From Parapedobacter sp035556095 (GTDB taxonomy: Bacteria > Bacteroidota > Bacteroidia > Sphingobacteriales > Sphingobacteriaceae), in NCBI RefSeq assembly GCF_035556095.1, contig NZ_DATMFT010000021.1, forward strand, positions 62,001 through 126,000: DNA of 64,000 nt. The letters are read 5' to 3'. How positions within the stretch are numbered: position 1 is the stretch's first letter; every line of letters starts with the position of its first letter. Under the pieces are notes generated by a model. That model saw only the letters and a program-made list of their open reading frames with translations, had not been told where the DNA came from and ran no database searches. A program made the position numbers and the translations under genes. Below, one piece after another: positions 37,690 through 45,679 of the stretch.

Positions 37690-38601
37690 CTACTCGTTCT
37701 TGACTTCCACTTCGAAGTCGAGCGAAAGAAACGGTGCGGTTCTGGAGTTTCCCGCTTTTCCGTAAGCGTGGTCACTCGGTGTGAAAAAGCGTATCTTGCC
37801 TCCTTTATTGACCAAAGGCACAATCTCAGACCACGCGGATATGAGGTCGCCGGCTAAATCGAATTCGCTATCCGTATTGGAGTCAATTACTTTCCCTTCG
37901 GGGTTTTTCAATGTGTAATCCACGGTAACCGTAGAGTCAGCCGTAATGGGGTCTCCGCTGCCTTGTTCGATGATTTGATAATAGATGCGGTCCTCGCGTT
38001 TGGTGAAATCGGCTATGTTCAGCGATGCATTTGCTATCATCTGTTGGATTACCTGATCCTCGTAATCGGCAAAGTTATCGTGTACTGCAACAACGTAATC
38101 TAGCGATGCATTGGGGGGGATGCCTAGGTTTGGTCGACCGTTTCTACCATACATCAGCCGCGAAGGGACGATGATACGGATTTTTCCATTCGTGTTTTTC
38201 AGTACCTCGCGGATGACCTCTTTAAAGTCGCCCGGACGCTCAACGGTGGGCGTGCCGGCATAGGCTGATCCGAATGGGAAATAGCCGAAATAATCTGCAT
38301 AGCGATTGTTGGTACTTAACGTATCTGTAGCGTTATACTTGCCGTCTAGGCTTTTCACGGTGTAAACGACCGGGTACGTTTTGGTATAATCTATCGGATT
38401 GCCCGTTCCTTCTTCCAGTACCTGGTAGAATAAATCGGTCTCCTTGTATTGATGTACCGTAAGGTTATTTTTATCGATGTAAGCTCGGATGTTCGCGTTA
38501 TCCAGTTCTTCAAACGATTGGTATTCTTTTTTTGAGCAACCCATCAATGACGCGATGGCCATGATACCGATAGCCGCAATACAAGGAGTCGATTTGATCA
38601 T
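37690..38601 (-). CDS. Tandem FKBP-type peptidyl-prolyl isomerase lipoprotein
   Basis: A 303-residue lipoprotein (lipobox LMGC, Cys22) with two FKBP-like domains: about 60-170 (YPVVYTVKSLDG, IRIIVPSRLMYGRNG, IPPNASLDYVVAV) and about 205-303 (VTVDYTLKNPEGKVIDSN, LISAWSEIVPLV, IRFFTPSDHAYG, LSLDFEVEV). The second domain keeps the Asp, Trp and AYG positions of active FKBPs; the first is more divergent. The gene is a likely envelope folding helper, comparable with GldI, an FKBP linked to gliding. It follows the single-domain FKBP gene by 35 bases in one operon and converges on gldB. Confidence 0.85.
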   Translation of the reverse strand: MIKSTPCIAAIGIMAIASLMGCSKKEYQSFEELDNANIRAYIDKNNLTVHQYKETDLFYQVLEEGTGNPIDYTKTYPVVYTVKSLDGKYNATDTLSTNNRYADYFGYFPFGSAYAGTPTVERPGDFKEVIREVLKNTNGKIRIIVPSRLMYGRNGRPNLGIPPNASLDYVVAVHDNFADYEDQVIQQMIANASLNIADFTKREDRIYYQIIEQGSGDPITADSTVTVDYTLKNPEGKVIDSNTDSEFDLAGDLISAWSEIVPLVNKGGKIRFFTPSDHAYGKAGNSRTAPFLSLDFEVEVKNE

Positions 38602-38636
38602 TTTTGTCTGTACAGTTTTTTAATTAGTTTGCCCGG

Positions 38637-39209
38637 TTAATTAGCGTCTTGAATGTCCACTACCTGTATTTCAAAATAAAGTGGCGAATTCGGCGGAACA
38701 GTACCTTTACCCCGCTGGGCATAAGCCATGTGTGAGGGGGTAACGAATCGGATAGTTGCTCCTTTCTGTAAACCTTCGGTCGTAATACCGCCGAATTTGT
38801 GGGGTTCAGTCAACAATTCACCGTTTCCATCATATCTGACTTCCGTAGGAAAAAAGACCGCTTGCCATGCGAGAATGGTGTTTCCTAAATTCAATTCTGC
38901 ACCTGACGCAGAATCGTCACTACCAAATTCGGTACCGTCAAGCAACTCGCCGACATAATTCACGTAGACGTTCGGGTAAATTGTTTTATAATTAAAGGAT
39001 CCGGCAGTTCCAGCCGAAACGATTTCATACCAGATACCCGTTGCCTCATGAAAACGAGCGTTTGGCATGTGCTCGTTTACGTACTCTGCAATTAGTGGTT
39101 TCTCTATTTCATATTGTGCAGCTGGATCATATGAATCACCCTTGATGCACGACGACAATCCCATGGCGATCAAAGCGCCCAACACCAGTACATTTATTTT
39201 CTTCATCAT
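38637..39209 (-). CDS. FKBP-type peptidyl-prolyl isomerase lipoprotein
   Basis: A 190-residue lipoprotein (lipobox LSSC, Cys21) with one FKBP domain: YPNVYVNYVGELLDGTEFGS, AWQAVFFP, GATIRFVTPSHMAYAQRG, VPPNSPLYFEIQV. The conserved Asp, Trp and Tyr of the active site are present, with a long insert (residues 125-145). It is first of a two-gene FKBP operon and has a -7 element upstream. Its likely site is the outer or inner membrane facing the periplasm. Confidence 0.88.
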   Translation of the reverse strand: MMKKINVLVLGALIAMGLSSCIKGDSYDPAAQYEIEKPLIAEYVNEHMPNARFHEATGIWYEIVSAGTAGSFNYKTIYPNVYVNYVGELLDGTEFGSDDSASGAELNLGNTILAWQAVFFPTEVRYDGNGELLTEPHKFGGITTEGLQKGATIRFVTPSHMAYAQRGKGTVPPNSPLYFEIQVVDIQDAN

Positions 39210-39234
39210 TTTGTTGTTTCAACCTTGCCGGTTG

Positions 39235-39242
39235 CAAAGTTA
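39235..39242 (-). promoter_or_regulatory. -7 promoter element for the FKBP operon
   Basis: TAACTTTG on the minus strand matches TAnnTTTG and lies 26 bases before the FKBP start. No good -33 element is seen upstream. Confidence 0.35.
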
Positions 39243-39373
39243 TTTAAATAATCCGATTAATTGATCTGTTAACACTATTTAACAAACATGAGCAGGCCCA
39301 TTAATGTTTCCTGCCGAGGTACAGACGTACCGGTTTTCGGTTTTGCTACAAGAGGTGGTTAAAAAAGTGTAAG

Positions 39374-39949
39374 CTAGTCGCGGGTGGCTCCGAAAACCTG
39401 GACCCAATAGTTGCCGTGTTGGGCGATGGCCATTTCGCGGTAAGAGTCACGCATTAAGTTGGCACAATGGCTCGGGCTATCCAGCCATTTCCTGATGGCG
39501 GCTTGCAGGTCGAAATCACCGAATGCAATGTTTTCCCCGTATGTGAGGATGGAGCGGCTATCATCGATATACCCCGATTGCACAAGGCGGTTGTAAACAT
39601 TTTCACCAGACGGGCTAATGTGGCTGAAATAATTGTTTTTGTGCATGTCTTTGGCGTGTGCCAATGCTGCTTCGTAGAGCTCACTATTCCAAGCAACCTT
39701 CGTGGTGGCCGGCATGGACACATCCCCGCATTTGCAGCCCTTTTGACGCCAGAGATTCACGTGGGTCAATGCGGTGACTGCGCTTGAATCTAACCCTATG
39801 ACATCGTCTTGCTGCGGGGCTTGGTCATCGGCCGACGGGCCCATCGGTTCCCGTATCGTTGCTGGCTCCATCGATTCACTGCCGTTCGGCTCGCAAGCAG
39901 ACAGCGCGGCGAATACGCAGAAAGCGATGGAAGCAACGTACTTTAACAT
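39374..39949 (-). CDS. CAP (SCP/PR-1) domain lipoprotein
   Basis: A 191-residue lipoprotein (lipobox LSAC, Cys19) with a linker and a C-terminal CAP domain (about 60-190). The CAP signatures are visible: VAWNSELYEAALAHAKDMHKNN, FSHISPSGENVYNRL, the ENIAFG motif, and WLDSPSHCANLMRDSYREMAIA with a following WVQVFGA. The His, Glu, Glu, His tetrad positions look complete. A Cys pair near residue 70 (CKCG) is unusual and may form a disulfide or bind metal. Bacterial CAP proteins act in the envelope; the ligand is unknown. Confidence 0.88.
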   Translation of the reverse strand: MLKYVASIAFCVFAALSACEPNGSESMEPATIREPMGPSADDQAPQQDDVIGLDSSAVTALTHVNLWRQKGCKCGDVSMPATTKVAWNSELYEAALAHAKDMHKNNYFSHISPSGENVYNRLVQSGYIDDSRSILTYGENIAFGDFDLQAAIRKWLDSPSHCANLMRDSYREMAIAQHGNYWVQVFGATRD

Positions 39950-40027
39950 AGGTAGTTGTTAAATTTTTTACAATAGACGTAAAAAAATTTAGTTATTCCA
40001 AACTTTTTTGAATTTGCTTATTTCTGT

Positions 40028-40516
40028 TCAATCCGGTTGTGATTGTTGACGCACCGTCGCTAATAGCACGGACAGATCGCTTGCTCGGATTATTCCCGGG
40101 AACTTAAAGATAACCTCGAAATGCTCATTGAGCAGCACCCAAGTTGGGAAAGCCAGCCGATTGTTGACGCTCCCCAATGAAAAGGCCAGTTCATGGCTCC
40201 CCGTAGATGCTCCGGTTGAATGGAATCGATAGGTTGTGTCGTTGAACACCACCGCTTCGCTGTTTTCGGCATCAAACTCGGAGAAATACATATAGGCAGC
40301 GGCTTTCTGGAACTCCCGATTTTTCTTGAGCTGTGCTTGCTGCATCCGGCAATACGTACACCAGTCGGTGGTAATCAAGATAAGCGCGGGTTTAGGATGG
40401 ATGCGCATGCTATCCGTCAATTCGCCGATGGGAATCGGTTTTAACTGTGCGGATGCCGTTAATGACACCAACACCACTGAAAGAATCGATATGAATCGGT
40501 AAATCAAATTAAACAT
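40028..40516 (-). CDS. Thioredoxin-like protein, exported, WCTYC motif
   Basis: A 162-residue protein with signal peptide (MFNLIYRFISILSVVLVSLTASA) and a thioredoxin fold with motif WCTYC (Cys53, Cys56), followed by FQKAAAYMYFSEFDAENSEAVVF and NRLAFPTWVLLNEHFEVIF with the cis-Pro. The CTYC dipeptide differs from CGPC of thioredoxin and is nearer to SoxW/DUF255-type proteins. It is last in a probable operon after a TonB receptor (36 bases away), so it may reduce or deliver the receptor's ligand in the periplasm. Confidence 0.82.
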   Translation of the reverse strand: MFNLIYRFISILSVVLVSLTASAQLKPIPIGELTDSMRIHPKPALILITTDWCTYCRMQQAQLKKNREFQKAAAYMYFSEFDAENSEAVVFNDTTYRFHSTGASTGSHELAFSLGSVNNRLAFPTWVLLNEHFEVIFKFPGIIRASDLSVLLATVRQQSQPD

Positions 40517-40552
40517 GCGCTCCTCCTAAACTACACACTATTGGCAATTATC

Positions 40553-42862
40553 TTAATAAAAACTATACCGTATGCCCAGGAATCCCCTGGCACCTTGGTT
40601 GGGCCCATACACGTAAGACGGGTCAAAAGTCAACCCATAGGGGTTTTCTGGTGTGGTGATGGCTTGACCGTTACCGTCAAAGTCAACCAGCTTATCAAAT
40701 GGGTCGTGCGGTCGGGCAATGATGAATGGGTTCCCTCGATTGGGCGTCCAGTTTAACAGGTTTTTAATGCCGCCGTATACTTCGATACCGCTGCGGAATG
40801 CTTTGGTCAGCTGGATGTTTTGGATGCTCCACCACGGCGATTTTTCCGACCGTGGGTCCGTATCGCTCAATAAGGGTAGCCGCATGGGGCCATAAACGTT
40901 GCCGGTATAGTCAACCGTTATTCCAAATCGCTTCAGCGTGTAGCTCGCATTCCAAACCCCAGTGAACCGTTCGGTGAACAGTTGCTGGATTTTTTGCCCG
41001 TCTTCTTCACTGTACACATCCATTGCTGTTACACCCGCCATCATCTTCAGGCCGTTCATCAGGGCGAGGTCTATGTTGAGTGAAATACCTTGTGAAATGG
41101 CATGGCCGTCGAGGTTCCCGTAAAGGATTTTTTGTACATCGGTATCGTAGTCGGCAATGATTTTATTATTGAAATACGTGTAAAACGCAGTTGCATCAAA
41201 GCCAATGATGCCACCATTACCTAAAGGCACTTTTTTCACGAAATTAAGGTTTCCGTTCCACGATGTCTCGGGTGCGAGCTCCGATTCGAAAACAACTTCC
41301 CGCGCTCCAGTGAGTGCTGAATGGTCTTCGGTGAATACATTGGCCACACGATACCCGTTACCAAAACTCAACCGAAGCACATTGTTTTTATCGAGTGAAT
41401 TCCATTTGTAATTGATACGAGGTGTGAGAATGTTTCCATGGATGGAATTATAATCGTACCGTACGCCAAGCAATAGTTTGTTGCGATCATCGAACGTGAT
41501 TTCGTCTTGTACAAACAGACCCGGCAGGCGCGTGTGCGTGGGCCTGTTGATGTCCACATTTAACGCATCTGCAGTGGCTGGCGTATTGTCATCGTAAAAG
41601 GTGTATCTATAAGTAAATCCGCTAAGCAGGTCGTGGTTACCCAACACTTTGTTCCATGTTAGCTGCCCAAAGCCGATATACTGGTCAGCCAGGAAGGGCA
41701 TATCGCCGTATACACTGTTTTGGTCGTGCCCGTTGGCGCTGAATTGAAAAACGATACGCTCTTTTACCGGGAGTTGATAGGTGCCGAAAAACTCCCACCT
41801 ACTCGTGTAAATACTTTCGCCATACACTTCATCGCTACCGCGGTATTTTGGAGCCCAGTTCATTTCCCCGCCCCAACGGTCTTCGTATACATAGCGTGCA
41901 GCAAAAGAAAGAATACGATTATCTTTCCTGTCCACATTCCATTTATTGAAAAGTGAAACGCGGTGTTGGAGCGTCACATCCGTGAAATTGTCATTGTTGT
42001 TATCCAACGGGTTTTGGTAATTGAAATAACTTACCCCGAGAAGTGACTGTGATTTTTTTCCCACACGTAGTTTTGCGGCTACGTCTGCACTTATTTCGCC
42101 CCAACCGGTGCCGAAGGCATCGACTGCCAAAATGGGCGTGTTTCTCGGGTTTTTGGTGATGACATTGATGAGTCCGCCCACTGCTTCGCTTCCGTAGAGT
42201 GTGGATGCGGGGCCTTTTACCACTTCCACCCGCTCGATTAGCGATTGGGGGATGCCGCTCAATCCATATACGGTGGATAAACCACTTACAATCGGCATAC
42301 CATCAATCAAAACCATCGTATAGGGGCCTTCCAGACCGTTGATGTGAATGTCACCCGTGTTGCAGATGTTGCAATTGAGCTGCGGCCGAACGCCGTTGAT
42401 GTTTTGTAAGGCGTCAAACACGGTCGGAGCCGGGTTCGACTTGAAAAACTTGGCTGTATAAACTTCTACCGGCACGGGGCTGTCCAGTTTTGACATTTCT
42501 TTCATCGTACCCGATACCACCACTTCGTCGAGTGATGTGCCAGCGTCCAAGAGGACGATATCCTGTGTTTTGGGTGTAGAACCGTCTGTTCGTATCGTTA
42601 TTGTATAAGGTTGGTAACCGAGGTATTTAACTTCCAATTCCCAGCGACCGGCCGGAACATCCTTAAGTACGAAGTGGCCGGTGCTGTCGGCGGTTGTGCC
42701 GACATTGAGCGACGGGATGGCCACTGTGGCCCAGGGAATGGCTGTGGAGGACTGGTCGGTAATGGAACCGCTAATGGTGGAAATGGTTTGGGTATAGCCC
42801 CAAAAGGAGGAAAGTATCAAAATGAAACTCGCAATGAGATTTTTTTTGTTCATAATATTCAA
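40553..42862 (-). CDS. TonB-dependent receptor with CNIC plug motif
   Basis: A 769-residue outer membrane receptor: signal peptide (1-25), carboxypeptidase-like domain (about 30-105), plug (about 115-240) and beta-barrel ending in aromatic SFY-type residues (GIRYSFY). Within the plug, LNCNICNTGDIHINGLEG carries Cys164-x-x-Cys167, unusual for FecA/SusC types and suggestive of a metal-binding step. It lacks a SusD partner. The His-rich gene lies 116 bases upstream and the thioredoxin-like gene 36 bases downstream. Substrate is probably a metal or metal complex (inference). Confidence 0.88.
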   Translation of the reverse strand: MNIMNKKNLIASFILILSSFWGYTQTISTISGSITDQSSTAIPWATVAIPSLNVGTTADSTGHFVLKDVPAGRWELEVKYLGYQPYTITIRTDGSTPKTQDIVLLDAGTSLDEVVVSGTMKEMSKLDSPVPVEVYTAKFFKSNPAPTVFDALQNINGVRPQLNCNICNTGDIHINGLEGPYTMVLIDGMPIVSGLSTVYGLSGIPQSLIERVEVVKGPASTLYGSEAVGGLINVITKNPRNTPILAVDAFGTGWGEISADVAAKLRVGKKSQSLLGVSYFNYQNPLDNNNDNFTDVTLQHRVSLFNKWNVDRKDNRILSFAARYVYEDRWGGEMNWAPKYRGSDEVYGESIYTSRWEFFGTYQLPVKERIVFQFSANGHDQNSVYGDMPFLADQYIGFGQLTWNKVLGNHDLLSGFTYRYTFYDDNTPATADALNVDINRPTHTRLPGLFVQDEITFDDRNKLLLGVRYDYNSIHGNILTPRINYKWNSLDKNNVLRLSFGNGYRVANVFTEDHSALTGAREVVFESELAPETSWNGNLNFVKKVPLGNGGIIGFDATAFYTYFNNKIIADYDTDVQKILYGNLDGHAISQGISLNIDLALMNGLKMMAGVTAMDVYSEEDGQKIQQLFTERFTGVWNASYTLKRFGITVDYTGNVYGPMRLPLLSDTDPRSEKSPWWSIQNIQLTKAFRSGIEVYGGIKNLLNWTPNRGNPFIIARPHDPFDKLVDFDGNGQAITTPENPYGLTFDPSYVYGPNQGARGFLGIRYSFY

Positions 42863-42978
42863 CTAGATGATACATAATAGTCGTGCTATAGCCGAAATCG
42901 ATCAAATGCAATCGTTAGTCGGAGCAATTCGCAGACAATAAGATGTTGTGCCCTGAAATAGCAAGGATTAAAAAGAAT

Positions 42979-43344
42979 CTAGTTGGTGCGTGGAGGTGCA
43001 CGAGCCGATTGGTGGTTTACGACCACTATCGGTGCATGAGGGGTGCGGTAGCTGGTATACGCCGTGGTAAATGGTGTGATAACAGGTTCGTCGTATGTCG
43101 TAAAGTCAGATTGCAAGAAACGACCTTGGAAGAGCGCATCTAACAAATAGATTTCCGTCTCGGACTCGTGATGTGGAACGGCGTCGGGATCTGCTTTGAG
43201 GTTGTAGGGGTGCGTGTGGATGATAATTCGTCCGTCGCGTGTCTTATGCTTGTGCATAAACACCATACCGCTGGCCACGATAAGGCAGAATAATCCCACC
43301 TGGAACAGGGCAAGTCGACGACGTATGGAATTTTTACACCACAC
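42979..43344 (-). CDS. Small His-rich single-pass membrane protein
   Basis: A 121-residue protein of no family I can name. Residues about 11-30 form one hydrophobic helix (ALFQVGLFCLIVASGMVFM). Just after it come histidines in HKH (31-33), HTH (43-45) and HH (58-59) with acidic neighbours, a likely metal-binding face outside the membrane. The last third is Thr/Tyr/Pro-rich. The start is GTG at 43344; no ATG gives the full helix. It is the first gene of the operon with the TonB receptor, directly behind a promoter with a palindromic operator. Confidence 0.7.
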   Translation of the reverse strand: MWCKNSIRRRLALFQVGLFCLIVASGMVFMHKHKTRDGRIIIHTHPYNLKADPDAVPHHESETEIYLLDALFQGRFLQSDFTTYDEPVITPFTTAYTSYRTPHAPIVVVNHQSARAPPRTN

Positions 43345-43382
43345 GGCAAACTAAACTATGTACTCCATCAATAACCATTCAG

Positions 43383-43438
43383 CAAAGATAAGATTTAAAA
43401 GTTAGATTAATCTAACAAATTGTTAATATAATATTAAC
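43383..43438 (-). promoter_or_regulatory. Promoter with palindromic operator for the His-rich/TonB/thioredoxin operon
   Basis: On the minus strand a -7 element TATCTTTG lies at 43390-43383. Just upstream of it is the perfect 16-base palindrome GTTAGATTAATCTAAC (43401-43416), and next to that a second one, GTTAATATAATATTAAC (43422-43438, odd centre). TTTG at 43419-43416 could be the -33 element with a long 25-base spacer. The palindrome lies in the spacer, as expected for a repressor site. TTAG..CTAA half-sites recall DtxR/IdeR-type metal repressors. Confidence 0.6.
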
Positions 43439-43459
43439 TTTCTGCGAATGAGATTTATA

Positions 43460-43810
43460 TTAGTCTATTAACCGGTTATTGTGGTCGGGAAAAATCAATA
43501 ATGGTTCATATTTCTTGGCTTTTTCTTGCTCCATCAGTGCGTAGGAAATAATGATAACCACATCCCCAACCTGTACCAGCCGTGCAGCGGCACCATTGAG
43601 GCAAACTACGCCCGATCCGCGTTCGCCCTTGATAACGTATGTCTCAAAGCGCGCGCCATTGTTGTTGTTTACGATTTGCACTTTTTCGTTGGCGATGATG
43701 TTTGCCGCATCCATTAGATCCTCATCAATGGTAATGCTTCCCACATAATTGAGTTCGGCTTGCGTAACGCGTACACGATGGATTTTGGATTTCAGTACCT
43801 CAATAACCAT
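43460..43810 (-). CDS. panD: Aspartate 1-decarboxylase
   Basis: A 116-residue pyruvoyl enzyme that converts L-aspartate to beta-alanine for pantothenate. The self-cleavage site is Gly24-Ser25 in YVGSITID, and other conserved parts are VQIVNNNNGARFETYVI and LNGAAARLVQVGDVVIIISY. Length is normal. It follows panC by 27 bases in the same operon. Confidence 0.96.
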   Translation of the reverse strand: MVIEVLKSKIHRVRVTQAELNYVGSITIDEDLMDAANIIANEKVQIVNNNNGARFETYVIKGERGSGVVCLNGAAARLVQVGDVVIIISYALMEQEKAKKYEPLLIFPDHNNRLID

Positions 43811-43837
43811 GGGACAAAGATACGGAAATAAATAACG

Positions 43838-44746
43838 CTATAAAAACAGGTTGTCGATGAGCCGCACGCCATCTACCCAAATGGCAGCCAAAGCAATGAG
43901 CGGCCGTTCCCTTGATGTTTCGCTGGCTACGGTAAAATTATCGGCATGAAAGATGGCGAAGTATTCCACGCGGATGCCTGGGCTGTTTTCCAATACATTG
44001 ATGGCATCTGTGCATAGGTTATCCAAACTCTTCCGGTGCAGGTCGGCCTTGGTCTGTTGCAGCGTCTTGTACAATTGCGATGCCTGTCTGCGCCCAGCGT
44101 CCGTTAGCCGTACGTTACGGGAACTCATGGCCAATCCATCCGGCTCCCTTACCGTGGGGCACAGCTCTAGGGCAAGTGGCAGCTTAAATTGGTTAACCAT
44201 GTGCTCCACTACTTTATACTGTTGGAAATCCTTTTGTCCGAAACACGCGATATTGGGTTTTACGGCATCGAAGAGCTTTTTCAGCACTTGTGTAACCCCT
44301 TGGAAGTGTCCTGGGCGATGCAGCCCCTCCAATACCTGTTCTAAATGGCCAAGGTTGAGGTTCCATTGTTCATACTCCCCGTACATTTCGTCCACCGTAG
44401 GATGGAAAAGGATGTCGCAATGGGCCAGTTGAAGCAGTTCGATGTCGCGCTCGAAAGGGCGGGGATACTTTTCCAGGTCCTTCGGGTCATTAAATTGGGT
44501 AGGGTTCACGAAGATGCTGCATACGACAATATCGGCCAGTTGCTTGGCCTGGGCAACGAGTGCGAGGTGACCTTGGTGCAACGCGCCCATGGTGGGCACA
44601 AAGGCAATGCATTGCCCTTTTCTATGCAGTGGCTCCAGCAACTGCGATAACGAAAGTTTAGTGCTAATTAATTCCAACAAATGAACGCTTTTTTTGTTCG
44701 GCAAAAATGGCGATTTTTTGCCATATATACACGAGAGTCCCGCCAA
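43838..44746 (-). CDS. panC: Pantothenate synthetase (pantoate-beta-alanine ligase)
   Basis: A 302-residue cytosolic ligase joining pantoate and beta-alanine. Conserved parts are FVPTMGALHQGHLALV (HIGH-like), VCSIFVNPTQFNDPKDLEKYPR, GRPGH-type LHRPGHFQGVTQVL, FGQKDFQQYKVVEHMV and the KMSKS-like AMSSRNVRLTDAGR. The first about 20 residues (MAGLSCIYGKKSPFLPNKKS) are extra, so the real start may be a later codon near 44690; the canonical N-terminus begins around residue 27. First gene of panC-panD. Confidence 0.95.
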   Translation of the reverse strand: MAGLSCIYGKKSPFLPNKKSVHLLELISTKLSLSQLLEPLHRKGQCIAFVPTMGALHQGHLALVAQAKQLADIVVCSIFVNPTQFNDPKDLEKYPRPFERDIELLQLAHCDILFHPTVDEMYGEYEQWNLNLGHLEQVLEGLHRPGHFQGVTQVLKKLFDAVKPNIACFGQKDFQQYKVVEHMVNQFKLPLALELCPTVREPDGLAMSSRNVRLTDAGRRQASQLYKTLQQTKADLHRKSLDNLCTDAINVLENSPGIRVEYFAIFHADNFTVASETSRERPLIALAAIWVDGVRLIDNLFL

Positions 44747-44750
44747 CTAA

Positions 44751-44781
44751 TTGGTATATTGACAAAAAATGCTTATCTTTG
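44751..44781 (+). promoter_or_regulatory. Promoter for the GT5-domain gene
   Basis: TTG at 44751-44753 and TATCTTTG at 44774-44781 with a 20-base spacer form a strong Bacteroidota-type promoter, 45 bases upstream of ATG 44827. Confidence 0.65.
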
Positions 44782-44826
44782 CGAACCGATTTTACTGTGC
44801 TAATAAAATAAAAACAATAATTGGAG

Positions 44827-45657
44827 ATGGCAAAAACGAAGATTCTGTTTGTTACCCACGAGATGTCGCCTTTCCTCGAATTAAGTAAAATTTCCGAAAT
44901 TACCCGCCAACTGCCTCAGGCGATGCAGGAGCGGGGCTATGAAATCCGTATCTTGATGCCGCGATTCGGCAATATCAACGAGCGCCGTAACCGGTTGCAT
45001 GAAGTCATCAGGTTGTCGGGAATGAACATTGTTGTGGATAACAACGACAATCCGCTGATTATCAAGGTTGCATCTATTCCGGCAGCACGTATGCAAGTTT
45101 ACTTCTTGGATAATGAGGAATACTTCCAGCGCAAGCAAGTGTTCTGCGACGACTGCGGCAAGTTTTTTGAAGACAATAACGAGCGGACGGTATTTTTCTG
45201 TAAAGGCGCATTGGAAACTGTGAAAAAACTGGGTTGGGCTCCGGATGTGGTACATTGCCACGGTTGGATGAGTGCGCTCATACCGGCATATATAAAAACA
45301 GCCTATAAAGATGATCCTACCTTTAAGGACGCCAAGGTAGTCTATTCCCTATACAACGAAGAGATTGACTTTTCGCTCGGGGCTGATTTTTCAGAAATAG
45401 CCCGTACCGGCGATATGACTGCTGAAGATGTAGCACCCTATGGTAAAGGTGATTATGCAGGGCTATACCAAGGTGCATTGGCCTATTCCGATGGTGTGGT
45501 TTTGACAGGAGATGACGTAGATAAACAACTGTTAAATATTGTTAAAAAGAGCGATATCCCGGTATTCGAGTTAGAAGACCACGAAGAATTCGAAAATTAT
45601 TGCAACCTTTACGAACAATTTTCAAGTGTAGAGCTTGAGACGGCAGTGGAAGCATAA
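44827..45657 (+). CDS. Glycogen/starch synthase N-terminal (GT5) domain protein, single domain
   Basis: A 276-residue protein matching only the N-terminal half of a GT5 glycogen synthase: KILFVTHEMSPF, PQAMQERGYEIRILMPRF, DVVHCHGWMSALIPAYIKT and VVYSLYNEE. The ADP-glucose binding loop KTGG is replaced by LSKISEI, and the C-terminal GT1-type half (about 200 residues) is absent, so it cannot be a full synthase. Such one-domain proteins are conserved in Bacteroidota beside panC and DUF4270. ATG at 44827 is used; a TTG six bases upstream is unlikely. Confidence 0.82.
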   Translation: MAKTKILFVTHEMSPFLELSKISEITRQLPQAMQERGYEIRILMPRFGNINERRNRLHEVIRLSGMNIVVDNNDNPLIIKVASIPAARMQVYFLDNEEYFQRKQVFCDDCGKFFEDNNERTVFFCKGALETVKKLGWAPDVVHCHGWMSALIPAYIKTAYKDDPTFKDAKVVYSLYNEEIDFSLGADFSEIARTGDMTAEDVAPYGKGDYAGLYQGALAYSDGVVLTGDDVDKQLLNIVKKSDIPVFELEDHEEFENYCNLYEQFSSVELETAVEA

Positions 45658-45662
45658 TTTTG
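45635..45662 (+). promoter_or_regulatory. Possible internal promoter for the DUF4270 gene
   Basis: TTG at 45635-45637 and TAATTTTG at 45655-45662 with a 17-base spacer lie over the end of the GT5-domain gene. The DUF4270 start is 18 bases downstream, so the leader would be very short. Confidence 0.35.
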
Positions 45663-45679
45663 AATTTAATTCTTTGCGA

